Made by a program: the position numbers and the translations under genes. From Thiomicrorhabdus sp. Milos-T2 (lineage in GTDB: Bacteria; Pseudomonadota; Gammaproteobacteria; Thiomicrospirales; Thiomicrospiraceae): a stretch of DNA of 64,000 nt. Positions 1 to 9,326 of this stretch are shown here, piece by piece; within the stretch, counting starts at the first letter, position 1, and each line of letters starts with the position of its first letter. The notes beneath the pieces are model-generated. The model was not told the DNA's origin. It searched no databases and saw nothing but the letters and a program-made list of their open reading frames with translations. The stretch lies in NCBI RefSeq assembly GCF_000702325.1, contig NZ_KL370891.1:2003306-2067305 (forward strand), read 5' to 3'.

Positions 1-130
1 TTTTGGCTTCTGAAACAGCCTCTTTGTCAGCCCAAACCGTAGTACCAATAGCGATTAAAGCCCCTAATACCACTCCAGACCCAATCAACATTACTTTTTT
101 TATTCCAGATGTACTCACACTGCTCTCCAT
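1..130 (-). CDS. N-terminus of an exported protein (partial)
   Basis: A minus-strand reading frame runs off the left window edge. It starts at an ATG (128-130) or, more likely, at a GTG (116-118) preceded by GGAG at a good distance. The encoded start has a short polar/basic stretch (GIKK), a hydrophobic segment (VMLIGSGVVLGALIAIGTTV) and a likely signal-peptidase site WA/D, so it is exported or membrane-anchored. Such a start is compatible with an S41 carboxy-terminal processing peptidase, but too little is visible to name the family. It is divergent from the ArsR-type gene. An overlapping plus-strand frame looks like a shadow. Confidence 0.5.
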   Translation of the reverse strand, partial: MESSVSTSGIKKVMLIGSGVVLGALIAIGTTVWADKEAVSEAK

Positions 131-292
131 GGATATTTTATTTTGTTCTTTATTATCAATGCATTACGAATTATTTAAAATTTAGTCCCAAAAATAACTA
201 GTTCATTATAAATTAACTTAAGGTGACAAATGAGATGGATTTCATTAGAATTCATAACTAATTAATATATGGTTATATAGTGAAATATTAAA

Positions 293-610
293 ATGACAAT
301 GCAAGACAGTTCATACTTTGAAATGAAAGAAGATAATATCAACAGAGCGTCCAAGGCCTTAAAAGCAATGGGACACCCTTTAAGACTTAAAATTCTGTGT
401 GTTATCGGTGAACAAGAATTACCTGTTATGGATATTGTTAAACAAGTGGGAACAACTCAAAGTAACATTTCTCAACATATTGATATTTTGCGTGAAAAAG
501 AAATTATTACTTCTCGCAGAGAAGGCAGCAAAATCTTATGTAAGGTTCGTGACCACAATATTCTAATGTTGATGAACGCCATGCAAGAAACATTTTGCCC
601 AGTAGACTAA
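293..610 (+). CDS. ArsR-family regulator, SqrR/BigR-like
   Basis: A 105-residue winged-helix regulator of the ArsR/SmtB family. The core has the helix GHPLRLKILC, the recognition region TTQSNISQHIDILREKEII and the wing SRREGSKILCKVRD. It lacks the CxC metal motif of classical ArsR in helix 3. Cysteines are at residues 36, 83 and 102. The pair 36/102 is 66 residues apart and sits in the same helices as the redox pair of the persulfide sensors SqrR and BigR (41/107 and 42/108). A sulfide-sensing role is inferred from that spacing and from the probable lifestyle. The start could also be Met3 or Met11; no strong Shine-Dalgarno decides it. It is divergent from the exported protein at the left edge. 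Confidence 0.85.
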   Translation: MTMQDSSYFEMKEDNINRASKALKAMGHPLRLKILCVIGEQELPVMDIVKQVGTTQSNISQHIDILREKEIITSRREGSKILCKVRDHNILMLMNAMQETFCPVD

Positions 611-751
611 ATATAAATAAACTTTATATTAATTAAACTTTTCATAACATATTGCAAGAATAAGACTCGCTAAAAACACCCCAATCTGGCTGATTCACAA
701 CCTTATTAGTGAATTAGGGATTCGCCGCATTATTATCATTAGGCAACATCA

Positions 752-1570
752 TTAAGCAACATCAATCGGCAACTGAACTCTTAAATCAAATTGTTGACGT
801 TGAGCGTTCAGTAACGCTGCACCTTCATCTTTGCTACTGCCTTGAATTTGATTATTTTGAGTTTGATTCTCTAGAACCTGATTATCTTGATTTGAATTAG
901 ACCCCACGGAGTTTGCATTATCGTTTTCAGAATCCGTTTTGTTTTGCTCTTCAATCTTGGCATTTGCAATATCCAAACGAGCCTGAATCATCATTTGTGA
1001 AGCACTTTGAGCCACTTTGTAATCTTGAGAAGAAGGCTCTGCGGGAGCAAGTGCGGCCCGTTGAACAACCATCGCTTTTTGTAATGTCGCCTCAGGATCT
1101 CCACTAATAGGTGATGTATCTATCCCCACTTCGCCACCAATAGCGTAACGTTTACCATCAGGGCCAGTTTGATAGCTAAAACTCATTCCTCCAGTTGAAT
1201 AACCTCCAGCAGCAGATAAATGTGCCATCTCATGAGCTCTAACCTCTTGGTCACGGGCTTTTAACTGGGCAATAACCTGCGCTGTTTGCTGCTCTTGAAG
1301 GGCTTGGTCACTACCAGAAGATTGATCCTGTGAACTATCAGAACCGCTTGGTACTTCATTCGTAAAATTAACAGGTTTTGAGGGCTGAGAAGCAAGATGA
1401 TTTGATTCAGAAGAGTCTAATGTAACGTTTGTAGCAGTTTTTTGTGCAGAGATAATTTTGGAATCTTGAGAATTTAAGACATTAGCAGAATTAGCTGACG
1501 CCCGCATATCACTGCTAGGCAATGTATACGCACTACTCGCTGCTAAGGCTCCATTGATAGAATTTATCAT
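752..1570 (-). CDS. SprA-related putative metalloprotease
   Basis: A 272-residue protein. The first ~95 residues are low-complexity, rich in Ser, Gln, Asn and Asp. A conserved central region follows (about 100-215) with RAHEMAH (HEMAH at 113-117), a Gly-rich segment and GPDGKRYAIGGEVGID. This matches the SprA-related family (putative metalloprotease), in which the HExxH-like motif is thought to bind metal; activity is not established. The C-terminal tail is again Gln/Asn-rich. No signal peptide is evident. It stands alone, with no operon partner on the minus strand, and is divergent from the HDOD gene. Confidence 0.8.
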   Translation of the reverse strand: MINSINGALAASSAYTLPSSDMRASANSANVLNSQDSKIISAQKTATNVTLDSSESNHLASQPSKPVNFTNEVPSGSDSSQDQSSGSDQALQEQQTAQVIAQLKARDQEVRAHEMAHLSAAGGYSTGGMSFSYQTGPDGKRYAIGGEVGIDTSPISGDPEATLQKAMVVQRAALAPAEPSSQDYKVAQSASQMMIQARLDIANAKIEEQNKTDSENDNANSVGSNSNQDNQVLENQTQNNQIQGSSKDEGAALLNAQRQQFDLRVQLPIDVA

Positions 1571-1882
1571 TTCAAGATACTCTCAAAACACTCCGATAGA
1601 TTTATTATAAATAATTTAATCTTATTAATCAATTACTTATAAATACACCGAAATATTAAACCCCGCCAATAAATAGGATATTAGACCTTAATCGAAAAAC
1701 TTATCGCTCAATTAACCGTCTAAAGAAGTTACATACTCCAGAATTTCAGTTATTATTAAGCTCAAAAGAAAACCTTACACCACCCATTGAATCCATAAAA
1801 CTTGTTTTAAAAAACTTGATTTAATCGAAAAAATCTTTTTTACACATTAAAAAATACAATAGTTAAAAGGACTACATTAACT
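1571..1882. other. Intergenic, AT-rich, no gene seen
   Basis: 312 bp between two divergent genes, very AT-rich and without a convincing ORF or repeat. It must hold both promoters, but I cannot choose clear -35/-10 pairs. AAGGA about 11 nt before the HDOD start is its probable ribosome-binding site. Confidence 0.4.
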
Positions 1883-2743
1883 ATGCAAGAAAAACTCGCC
1901 CTAGCTGCCAAAATACTTTCTCAAAACAATATTCCTTCCATTCCAGAAGAGATTATTCGTCTAAAAGAAGAGTTAAATAAAAAATATCCAAACACGGTCT
2001 CTATTGCAAATTTAATTAGTCATAACCCTGAACTACTGGGTGATTTTTTAACTTTAGTTAATACCAATATTACCAGTGAAAAAACAGAAATTAAAGATGC
2101 CAAAGCGGCTGTAAACGTACTAGGACTCGATGAAATTTATAATATTTTTCTATCTAGTAGTTTAACTAAAATTATTGCGCAAACGCCTCAAGAAAAAGCT
2201 ATTCTCAGTCATGGTGCGCAGGCTGGGTTAGCGGCAGCAGAACTCTCATACTGGGTGTTTGATGTTTCGCGTTCTGAAGCTTATATGGCTGGATTAATGC
2301 AAAATATCGGCGCTGTCTATTTTACTCGCTCTGAACCTGAGAAGTATTTGGAAATCATTAATTCGCAGCTCTCTAACCCTATTTCAGGCTATAAAAAAGA
2401 AATAACTGAATATAAAACAAGTCACACTTATCTAGGAACTTTTATTGCAAAAAAATGGCATATTAATTCTGATGTATATAAATCAATATTAATGCATCAT
2501 GATACTGAGTTTGCTGTAAAACTCGCAAATAATCAAAAAGTTAGACATCTAGTTTCACTCGTTATGCTAGCCAACTACGTTGTCAGCACCAACTCCGATG
2601 AACAATATATTACCCAAGAGTTAAAAGAATACCGGGATTTAGGTAAAAACCAGTTAGATTTACCTGAAAATGCCATCAAAGCTGCCAATGCTGCGGTTAT
2701 TAAATGGGGTAGGTCTATGGGATTATCTACAGGCAGTCATTAA
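1883..2743 (+). CDS. HDOD domain protein
   Basis: A 286-residue protein that fits a single HDOD domain: an N-terminal helical part (PSIPEEIIRLKEELNKK), a middle segment with AAVNVLGLDEIYNIFLSSSL, and the SEAYMAGLMQNIGAVYF region that aligns with the degenerate HD motif. HDOD proteins are non-catalytic relatives of HD phosphohydrolases and act in signalling, often together with c-di-GMP or chemotaxis systems. No extra output domain is present. It ends just before the tRNA gene, which is on the other strand. Confidence 0.85.
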   Translation: MQEKLALAAKILSQNNIPSIPEEIIRLKEELNKKYPNTVSIANLISHNPELLGDFLTLVNTNITSEKTEIKDAKAAVNVLGLDEIYNIFLSSSLTKIIAQTPQEKAILSHGAQAGLAAAELSYWVFDVSRSEAYMAGLMQNIGAVYFTRSEPEKYLEIINSQLSNPISGYKKEITEYKTSHTYLGTFIAKKWHINSDVYKSILMHHDTEFAVKLANNQKVRHLVSLVMLANYVVSTNSDEQYITQELKEYRDLGKNQLDLPENAIKAANAAVIKWGRSMGLSTGSH

Positions 2744-2791
2744 CTAACCCATTACTGACAACAAAAGAAAGAAACAAAAAATTGAAAAAGA

Positions 2792-2868
2792 TGGTGGGCC
2801 CTCACAGATTTGAACTGTGGACCTATCGATTATGAGTCGAGTGCTCTAACCAACTGAGCTAAGGGCCC
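2792..2868 (-). tRNA. tRNA-Ile2 (anticodon CAU, lysidine type)
   Basis: A 77-nt cloverleaf on the minus strand with CCA encoded: acceptor GGGCCCT/AGGGCCC, D-arm GCTC/GAGC, anticodon loop CTCATAA, T-arm CACAG/CTGTG. Anticodon CAU could be Met or Ile2. The acceptor pairs C4-G69 and C5-G68 are the TilS (tRNA-Ile lysidine synthetase) determinants known from E. coli tRNA-Ile2, and the sequence differs from elongator Met tRNAs, so Ile2 is favoured. The top pair of the anticodon stem (27-43) is a C-U mismatch. Confidence 0.85.
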
Positions 2869-2917
2869 CAAATGGGATAACTATTATTACCAGGCCTGGT
2901 AACTTTAGGTGGCGCCT

Positions 2918-2946
2918 ATTATAGCGGCTAGAAAACGCTTTGTGAA
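2918..2946 (-). promoter_or_regulatory. Promoter of the tRNA-Ile2 gene
   Basis: On the minus strand, TTCACA (2941-2946) and TATAAT (2918-2923) are separated by exactly 17 bp. The -10 is followed by a GC-rich discriminator (GGCGCC), typical of stable-RNA promoters under stringent control. Transcription would start near 2911. One copy of the ACCAGGCCTGGT palindrome (2889-2900) then lies in the transcribed leader. Confidence 0.7.
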
Positions 2947-2985
2947 TGGTTTCTATGAATATTTAAGCATAACTCGGCATAAAAT

Positions 2986-3026
2986 AAAAAGCCCCAGTTC
3001 TCAAACATAAGAACTGGGGCTTTTTT
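2986..3026 (-). terminator. Rho-independent terminator after rpoD
   Basis: Perfect stem AGCCCCAGTTCT/AGAACTGGGGCT with a short loop, flanked by A-runs on one side and T-runs on the other, so it can work in both directions. It sits 18 bp after the rpoD stop and ends the macromolecular-synthesis operon. Confidence 0.9.
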
Positions 3027-3043
3027 ATAGAGAATATTTAGAA

Positions 3044-4828
3044 TTAATCTAAGAAACTCTTTAAACGCTCTGCACGACTTGGGTGACGAAGCTTACGAAG
3101 CGCTTTTGCTTCAATCTGACGAATACGCTCACGCGTAACATCAAACTGTTTACCGACTTCTTCAAGAGTGTGGTCTGTATTCATACTTAAACCAAAACGC
3201 ATACGTAGTACTTTTGCTTCACGTGGCGTTAATGTACTTAACATTTCACGAACCGTTTCACCCATACCTTCAGAATCAGCAACATCTTGCGGAGACAAAA
3301 TATTTGAATCTTCAATGAAATCACCTAGAGAAGAATCTTCGTCATCACCAATTGGAGTTTCCATTGAGATAGGTTCTTTGGCAATTTTCATGACTTTACG
3401 AATTTTATCTTCAGGCATTTCCATCTCTTCAGCCAATTCTTCTGGAGTCGGTTCACGACCCATTTTTTGAAGCAACTGACGCTGAATACGGTTTAGCTTG
3501 TTAATGGTTTCAATCATATGTACTGGAATACGGATTGTACGAGCTTGGTCAGCAATAGATCTTGTAATTGCTTGACGAATCCACCAAGTAGCATAGGTTG
3601 AGAATTTATAACCACGGCGATATTCAAACTTATCAACCGCTTTCATTAAACCGATATTTCCTTCTTGAATAAGATCAAGAAATTGAAGGCCACGGTTCGT
3701 GTATTTTTTGGCAATCGAGATAACCAATCTAAGGTTAGCTTCAATCATTTCACGTTTCGCTAGTCGCGCTTTATTTTCTGCTTTACTGAGGTCTTTATAA
3801 ACGCTTTTATACAGAGAAATAGGCATTTTTTCAGATTTTTGAATCATTGCTAAACGTTTTTGGGCACGTGAAACTTCTGAGCGTACGGCTTCTAATGCGT
3901 CACTTTGATCAGGTGCGCTAGCGATTAAACGATCAATTAATTCTGGATCGGTTTCTGAACCAATAAAAGTCTTTAAAAAGATTGGACGCGGTACTTTTAC
4001 TTTACGTAAAACTAAATCAACCACCACTCTTTCTTGCTCTCGAATACTTTTGATGCGGTCTTTAATATTACGAATCAAGCGGTTAGTAAATATCGGTGTG
4101 ATTTTAAGGCCTCTTAAATGCTCAACAACAGCATGACGCTTTTTAATCGCTTTTTCATCTTCAGAACCATATTTTGCTTCTGCATCTATGGCGGCTTTAC
4201 TTAGTTTTGTTAATGTTGCTAAAAACTTTGCAAGTTGTTCTTCATTAATTCCGTCTTCTTTAGGTTCTTGGTTATCACTATCTGGTGATAACTCTTCAAC
4301 TGGAATGTCCACTAAATCTTCAGGACGAATAAAGCCTTGAACCACATCTGCGACCTTTCCTTCGCCTTGTTCCATTCTGGCAAAAGTATCAAGAATCGTT
4401 GACGCGAATACTGGATAACGCGCCAAGGCGTCAAGCATATCGCGAATACCCCATTCAATACGCTTAGCAATATCAATTTCACCATGACGCGTCAGTAGCT
4501 CAACCGACCCCATTTCACGCATATACATACGTACGGGATCAGTTGTACGACCAAATTCACCATCCACTTCAGCAAGAGCTGTCATCGCCGCTTCAGCTGC
4601 TGCATCATCAAATGCGCCACCCTCTTGGGTTAAAAGCTCATCTTCGTCTGGCGCAGAATCAAAAAGGCGAATACCAAAATCTTTCAGAATGGTAAGAACT
4701 TGGCCTAATTGATCTTCTTCGATATCATCGGGCAAAACATCGTTTACATCAGCAAACGTCAGGTAACCTAGCTCCTTCGCTCGCTCAATCAAATCAATTA
4801 GCTGTTGCTTTCTTTCGACTTTAGTCAT
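3044..4828 (-). CDS. rpoD: RNA polymerase sigma-70 factor RpoD
   Basis: Primary sigma factor, about 594 residues. The N-terminus carries region 1.1 (acidic, ending near residue 80), followed by region 1.2 ([11 protein letters not shown]), the non-conserved region and regions 2.1-2.4 ([36 protein letters not shown]). Region 4.2 ([20 protein letters not shown]) recognises the -35 element. The start chosen is the ATG at 4828, with GAGG 6 nt upstream; an in-frame TTG four codons earlier is unlikely. It is the last gene of rpsU-yqeY-dnaG-rpoD. A 183-bp gap to dnaG may hold an internal promoter. Confidence 0.98.
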   Translation of the reverse strand: MTKVERKQQLIDLIERAKELGYLTFADVNDVLPDDIEEDQLGQVLTILKDFGIRLFDSAPDEDELLTQEGGAFDDAAAEAAMTALAEVDGEFGRTTDPVRMYMREMGSVELLTRHGEIDIAKRIEWGIRDMLDALARYPVFASTILDTFARMEQGEGKVADVVQGFIRPEDLVDIPVEELSPDSDNQEPKEDGINEEQLAKFLATLTKLSKAAIDAEAKYGSEDEKAIKKRHAVVEHLRGLKITPIFTNRLIRNIKDRIKSIREQERVVVDLVLRKVKVPRPIFLKTFIGSETDPELIDRLIASAPDQSDALEAVRSEVSRAQKRLAMIQKSEKMPISLYKSVYKDLSKAENKARLAKREMIEANLRLVISIAKKYTNRGLQFLDLIQEGNIGLMKAVDKFEYRRGYKFSTYATWWIRQAITRSIADQARTIRIPVHMIETINKLNRIQRQLLQKMGREPTPEELAEEMEMPEDKIRKVMKIAKEPISMETPIGDDEDSSLGDFIEDSNILSPQDVADSEGMGETVREMLSTLTPREAKVLRMRFGLSMNTDHTLEEVGKQFDVTRERIRQIEAKALRKLRHPSRAERLKSFLD

Positions 4829-5011
4829 GTTTTGCCTCAAATAATGTATCTATAATTCATTTTTTATCAAAAATCTGCCTGGTCTTTGATTAGGACAGAA
4901 AAAACGGAACACGCGATTATACTAAATTTCCGTTTAGTTTTGGTAACTTTATGCTTTTAAATTAGTCAGTTAGCCTTAAGCCAAATTAACAAGGCCACTG
5001 AATTTAATCGA

Positions 5012-6793
5012 CTATTTATTTTGCACTAAAGCTTGTAGCTTAAGCATTTCATCAGCATTCCAGCCTGACTTGCCTAGGTTTCGTTCATCTAAAGCCGTCG
5101 CTAACGCAATAACGCACACATCAAATTCAGCCTGAATAAAGGCTTCATCATCTGGAATATCAGACTGCATAACCAATTCCATTTCGGGTTGGTACCCTGC
5201 ATCATTTACAACTTGAGTGGCTATTTGCACATTAAATTCATTTGCTTGCAGCGTTTTAATAAATCCACCTAAGGTTACATAGTCACGCTGCTTAGACTTT
5301 ACAAGGTCTTGCACAAATTCTTTTGCAAAAACCACACTCCATTCAGGTCGCTTAAGTAATAAACGCAGCATTTTAAGTGGCAATGTCACGACTTTGGTCA
5401 CAACACTTTCAGAACTTAGGTTTTTACCAGGCCTGGTAGAATCTTTTTTAAACTGAGCAAAACCAGATTTAACATTCATCTGTTTTTCAACTCGCCAGGT
5501 TGGCAAATCAACTAAATTAGCAACGCCTTCAGCCAATAAGAACTGGTAAAGCCCATGCGCAGATTGAACATAGGGTTCGGCCAATGACACAAATTGCTGT
5601 CGCCCTTCTATACTATTTACCGGAAAAGACAACTTACCTTGTAAGCCTTGCATTAAAAATTCGGAAAGTGACAAGGATTCTGCGACTCTTTTCTTAAAGC
5701 CTTCAGTACCCTCTTTTCTTACCATTGAATCGGGGTCTTCTCCCTCTGGTAAAAATAAAAACTTAACTGAACGCTCTTTTTCCATCATCGGCAAAGCCAG
5801 TTCTAAAGCTTTCCAAGCAGCTTTTAAGCCTGCAGAATCACCGTCAAAACAAAATACAATTTCATTGACTTGTCTAAACAGCAGCTCCAAGTGTTCAACC
5901 GTCGTTGCTGTTCCTAGAGTAGCCACCGCATTTCTAATACCGTACTGCGCTAATGCAACGACATCCATATACCCTTCAACCACCAAAATATTGTCAAACT
6001 TTTCACGTGATTGACGCATTTCAAACAAACCATACAAGGTATAGCTTTTATGAAATATTGGGGTTTCCGGAGAGTTTAAATACTTGGGTTGGTCATCACC
6101 CAAAACCCGCCCACCAAAAGCAATAACCCGTCCTCGACCATCTCTAATAGGGAACATAACGCGATGACGAAAGCGATCATATTGTTTACCGCCTTCTTTT
6201 TCTACTAACAAACCCACTTCAACCAATTGCTGTTGAAGTTTTTTATCTGCAGTTAAACCTTTAACCAAACTATCCCAACCAGGAGGAGCAAATCCAATGA
6301 CAAACTCTTTGGCTACATCGGCACTCAGACCCCGTTCTTTTAAATAATCTTTGGCTTGTTGAGATTGCGAATGATCACGCAATTGATGACGATAAAATTT
6401 GGCAGCAAGATGCATAACATCATATAAATCGCGCTGTTTTTCTTGTTTGAGCTGCTGGGCTTTTTGTTGCGCAGGAGAACGCTGTTCACGAGGAACAACC
6501 ATACCGTATTGAGCGGCAAGAGCTTCTACTGCTTCTACAAATGATAGACCATCGTATTCCATAAGGAATTTAATGGCATCACCACTGGCTCCGCAACCAA
6601 AGCAATGGTAAAACTGTTTACTGGAACTAACATTAAATGACGGGCTTTTTTCATCATGAAATGGGCAGCAAGCTTTATAAGAAGAACCTGCTTTTTTAAG
6701 GGGAACACGTTGATTTATAACCTGCACAACATCGGCTCGAGACAATAATGTCTCGATAAACGAACGTGGAATACTTCCACCCTGTTCAGCCAT
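5012..6793 (-). CDS. dnaG: DNA primase DnaG
   Basis: Primase that makes the RNA primers for replication. The zinc ribbon is at about 45-69 (Cys45, His48, Cys66, Cys69). The RNA polymerase core follows, with the TOPRIM segment (VVEGYMDVVALAQYG; CFDGDSAG) around 275-325, and a C-terminal DnaB-interacting part. Length (~593) is normal. The ATG at 6793 is chosen because AAGG lies 7 nt upstream; a GTG two codons earlier overlaps that site. An exact ACCAGGCCTGGT (5426-5437) lies inside the gene and is read as Thr-Arg-Pro-Gly. It is preceded by a terminator-like hairpin that could reduce its expression relative to yqeY. Confidence 0.98.
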   Translation of the reverse strand: MAEQGGSIPRSFIETLLSRADVVQVINQRVPLKKAGSSYKACCPFHDEKSPSFNVSSSKQFYHCFGCGASGDAIKFLMEYDGLSFVEAVEALAAQYGMVVPREQRSPAQQKAQQLKQEKQRDLYDVMHLAAKFYRHQLRDHSQSQQAKDYLKERGLSADVAKEFVIGFAPPGWDSLVKGLTADKKLQQQLVEVGLLVEKEGGKQYDRFRHRVMFPIRDGRGRVIAFGGRVLGDDQPKYLNSPETPIFHKSYTLYGLFEMRQSREKFDNILVVEGYMDVVALAQYGIRNAVATLGTATTVEHLELLFRQVNEIVFCFDGDSAGLKAAWKALELALPMMEKERSVKFLFLPEGEDPDSMVRKEGTEGFKKRVAESLSLSEFLMQGLQGKLSFPVNSIEGRQQFVSLAEPYVQSAHGLYQFLLAEGVANLVDLPTWRVEKQMNVKSGFAQFKKDSTRPGKNLSSESVVTKVVTLPLKMLRLLLKRPEWSVVFAKEFVQDLVKSKQRDYVTLGGFIKTLQANEFNVQIATQVVNDAGYQPEMELVMQSDIPDDEAFIQAEFDVCVIALATALDERNLGKSGWNADEMLKLQALVQNK

Positions 6794-6838
6794 ATTCACA
6801 CCTTATCCACAGAAAAATACACAGGCCCTAAAACCAAA

Positions 6839-6870
6839 AAAACCCGCTAGCATTACACTAACGGGTTTCT
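6839..6870 (-). terminator. Internal terminator between yqeY and dnaG
   Basis: Stem AACCCG-TAG/CTA-CGGGTT (with one bulged pair) around a short loop at 6841-6867, followed on the minus strand by seven or more T. It lies inside the rpsU-dnaG-rpoD operon. E. coli has a partial terminator at the comparable place, before dnaG, which keeps primase low relative to S21; the same role is inferred here. Confidence 0.75.
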
Positions 6871-6919
6871 TGAGGAAGAGTCAGTTCCAATAAAATTAAA
6901 TCAGTCTAGCGGTTATAGC

Positions 6920-7369
6920 CTAGCCTAACTTTGCTTTAATTAACTTGCTGACTTCACCCATATCTGCACGACCTTGCATCTCAGGTTTTAACAAGCCCAT
7001 CACTTTACCCATGTCTTGCATGGAGCTGGCACCTGTTTTTGTCATTGCATCGTCAATTAATGCATTAATTTCATCTACAGTTAAGGCTTGTGGCATGAAA
7101 TCCTGAATAACGCTCATTTCGTAGGCTTCTTGCTCAGCTAAATCAGGACGCTCGGCATCCGTATATTGCTGATGAGAATCACGGCGCTGTTTCATAGCTT
7201 TATCTAAAATCGCTAGAACACCTGCATCATCTACTGTTGTTTGGTTATCAATCTCAACCTGCTTAATGGCGGCTAAAACTGAACGTACTACTTGAAGACG
7301 TTCTTTATTTTTAGCTTTCATACAGGCTTTCATTTCAGCCGTTAGTTGTTCTTTCATTGTTGCTGACAC
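6920..7369 (-). CDS. GatB/YqeY domain protein
   Basis: A 149-residue all-helical protein that matches the YqeY family: MKEQLTAEMKACMKAKNKERLQ at the start, the middle motif YTDAERPDLAEQEAYE and the C-terminal GADMGEVSKLIKAKL-type ending. The fold is shared with the tail of GatB, the tRNA-dependent amidotransferase subunit, and may bind tRNA; the cellular role is unknown. It sits between rpsU and dnaG, a placement common in proteobacteria, 16 bp after the rpsU stop. Confidence 0.92.
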   Translation of the reverse strand: MSATMKEQLTAEMKACMKAKNKERLQVVRSVLAAIKQVEIDNQTTVDDAGVLAILDKAMKQRRDSHQQYTDAERPDLAEQEAYEMSVIQDFMPQALTVDEINALIDDAMTKTGASSMQDMGKVMGLLKPEMQGRADMGEVSKLIKAKLG

Positions 7370-7385
7370 TAACTTAAGCCTTTAC

Positions 7386-7601
7386 TTAGTACATACGAGT
7401 CGTACGACGGTTTTCACGAGATAAACGTTTTGCTAAACGCTTAACTGCTGCAGCCTTCATACGCTTCTTAGCCCAAGTAGGCTTCTCGTAATACTCACGT
7501 TTACGAGTTTCAGTTAACACACCTGCTTTTTCGCAAGCACGTTTAAAACGACGTAAAGCTACGTCAAATGGTTCAGTATCTCTGATTTTTACGCTTGGCA
7601 T
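7386..7601 (-). CDS. rpsU: 30S ribosomal protein S21
   Basis: A 71-residue basic protein, the usual length for S21. It begins [20 protein letters not shown] and ends in an Arg/Lys-rich tail ([17 protein letters not shown]). S21 helps initiation on the 30S subunit. It is the first gene of the macromolecular-synthesis operon and is driven by a strong promoter in the intergenic region shared with tsaD. Confidence 0.98.
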   Translation of the reverse strand: MPSVKIRDTEPFDVALRRFKRACEKAGVLTETRKREYYEKPTWAKKRMKAAAVKRLAKRLSRENRRTTRMY

Positions 7602-7677
7602 AATTTCAACCTATTACAAAATTTAGAATTCATTGCATCTTCCTCACGCAAGAAATGAGAAATAGCAGAAAGGGGGA

Positions 7678-7706
7678 ATTATAAAATTACTACTCACTAT
7701 TTGCAA
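7678..7706 (-). promoter_or_regulatory. Sigma-70 promoter of rpsU operon
   Basis: On the minus strand, TTGCAA (7701-7706) and a consensus TATAAT (7678-7683) are 17 bp apart. Transcription would start near 7671, about 70 bp before rpsU. This is one of the clearest promoters in the window. Confidence 0.8.
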
Positions 7707-7778
7707 ACCTTTTTCCGATAAAATTTAACATTATTTGTTAAAATTCAGTCACTTTGATTTTAATAGAAGAATTTTACA

Positions 7779-8804
7779 ATGTTGGTATTAGGTATAGAGA
7801 GCTCTTGCGATGAAACTGGAGTGGCTATTTATGACACAGATAAAGGCTTAATTGCACATACTCTGTACACTCAAATTGAACTGCATGCTCAGTATGGTGG
7901 AGTAGTACCTGAACTTGCTTCTCGTGATCACATTCGCAAACTCACCCCGCTTATTTTACAAATCCTTCAAGAATCAAATATTGAGCGCTCTCAATTAGAT
8001 GGCATTGCTTACACTTCAGGGCCTGGTTTAATTGGTGCTTTGTTAGCCGGCAGTTCGGTTGCGCGTAGTTTAGCCTACGCATTAAAAATTCCAGCCGTGG
8101 GTGTTCATCACATGGAAGGCCACTTGCTTGCCCCTATGCTTGAAGAAAATCAACCCAAATTCCCTTTTATTTGTTTATTAGTCTCGGGCGGCCATAGCAT
8201 GATTATTCGAGTAGATGGCATTGGTCAATACAAAGTATTGGGCGATACCTTAGACGATGCTGCCGGTGAAGCGTTTGATAAAACCGCTAAACTTTTAGAA
8301 TTGGGTTACCCTGGCGGTCCAAAAGTTTCTGACTTAGCGCTTAAAGGCAATGCGGATCGCTACAAATTTCCTAGACCAATGATTGACCGCCCTGGCCTGG
8401 ATATGAGTTTTAGTGGTTTAAAAACCTTTACGTTAAATACTTGGCAAGCCGCCGTAAAAAACAATGACGCTACTGATCAAACCAAAGCAGATATTTGTCG
8501 CGCTTTTGAACTTGCGGTTGCCGATACCTTAAGCATTAAATGTAAACGCGCTTTAGAGCAAGAAAAGCTTAACCGTATAGTGGTTGCAGGCGGAGTCAGC
8601 GCCAACCGAGAGATTCGGAATAAATTAGATGCCTTAATGAAAAAACGTAGAGGCGAAGTGTTTTACCCTAGGCTCGAATTCTGTACCGATAATGGCGCAA
8701 TGATAGCCTATGCAGGTGCGCAGCGTTTATTAGCCGGCCAGTCTAATGATTTAAACTTTGCCGCAACGCCAAGATGGTCTTTAGAAGACTTACCTAAAAT
8801 TTAA
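7779..8804 (+). CDS. tsaD: tRNA threonylcarbamoyladenosine transferase TsaD
   Basis: A 341-residue ASKHA-fold enzyme that transfers the threonylcarbamoyl group to A37 of ANN-reading tRNAs, together with TsaB and TsaE. It begins [17 protein letters not shown]. The metal-binding motif is HHMEGH (about residues 108-113), and the C-terminal part has [10 protein letters not shown] and CTDNGAMIA. Length is typical. It is divergent from rpsU, the same arrangement as in E. coli. A palindromic 300-bp element begins 4 bp after its stop codon. Confidence 0.97.
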   Translation: MLVLGIESSCDETGVAIYDTDKGLIAHTLYTQIELHAQYGGVVPELASRDHIRKLTPLILQILQESNIERSQLDGIAYTSGPGLIGALLAGSSVARSLAYALKIPAVGVHHMEGHLLAPMLEENQPKFPFICLLVSGGHSMIIRVDGIGQYKVLGDTLDDAAGEAFDKTAKLLELGYPGGPKVSDLALKGNADRYKFPRPMIDRPGLDMSFSGLKTFTLNTWQAAVKNNDATDQTKADICRAFELAVADTLSIKCKRALEQEKLNRIVVAGGVSANREIRNKLDALMKKRRGEVFYPRLEFCTDNGAMIAYAGAQRLLAGQSNDLNFAATPRWSLEDLPKI

Positions 8805-8807
8805 TTT

Positions 8808-9265
8808 GGGTATATGTATTTTATGATTGATTAAACAAATCTTTTAACCACGAAGACACGAAAGCACGAAGATTTCTAATGAGACCTTTGCACGAGATAG
8901 GTGCGAAAGAAAAATGAGGTAAAATTTGCCTGATTGCGGCGGAAAACGCAGGGAATAGCTAGCTATTCGCTAGTTTTTCAACAAAAATCAGACAAATTTT
9001 AACCATTTTTACTCGTGCATACTCTCGTGCAAAGGTCTCCTAATATCTAATACCAACTTAAATTTAACCAATAACCAAACTAAATTTAATAAAATAATCG
9101 CTTTTAAACTATACAAATGCAGAGCTGCATAGCTTATAAGCATGACTTAAGATCGTTAGCGTATGATTTTCTAATCGCTTTTATTTATTTTTTATCTTCG
9201 TGCCTCTGTGTCTTCGTGTTTAATTTCTACAATACTAGATAATCAATCACGAAATACGGATACCC
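8808..9265. repeat. R4 palindromic element, copy 1 (MITE inside)
   Basis: Together with 33661-33948 (inverted orientation) this is one of two copies of a ~300-bp element. Ends are imperfect inverted repeats: GGGTATATGTATTTTATGATT on the left against the complement of a right end with GATAATCAATCACGAAATAC. A second inverted layer follows: ACCACGAAGACACGA near the left and TCTGTGTCTTCGTG near the right. The centre is AT-rich and has no ORF. This copy is split by a 159-bp MITE (8881-9039). CACGAAGACACGAAG-type repeats are widespread in bacteria; the mobility of this one is an inference. Confidence 0.8.
8881..9039 (+). mobile_element. GAGACC MITE, copy A, nested in R4
   Basis: Full-length 159-bp copy with ends GAGACCTTTGCACGAG and CTCGTGCAAAGGTCTC and the central palindrome TAGCTAGCTA. 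It is flanked by a direct repeat CTAAT on both sides. The second R4 copy has the same site once and empty, which shows insertion directly. It encodes no protein. Confidence 0.9.
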
Positions 9266-9326
9266 TTTAATTTGATAAAGCTAACAGACTGGTTTTGGCT
9301 AATTTATCCAATCGGCTAGTCAGTAA

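Noticed and set aside
3-185. Plus-strand 60-residue frame at the left edge
   Set aside because: It is antisense to a better minus-strand frame with a signal peptide and a GGAG-GTG start.
913-1107. Plus-strand frame inside the SprA-like gene
   Set aside because: Antisense shadow of a recognisable protein.
2792-2868. tRNA-Met reading of the CAU tRNA
   Set aside because: The acceptor has C4-G69 and C5-G68, the lysidine-synthetase determinants, and differs from elongator Met tRNAs, so Ile2 is more likely.
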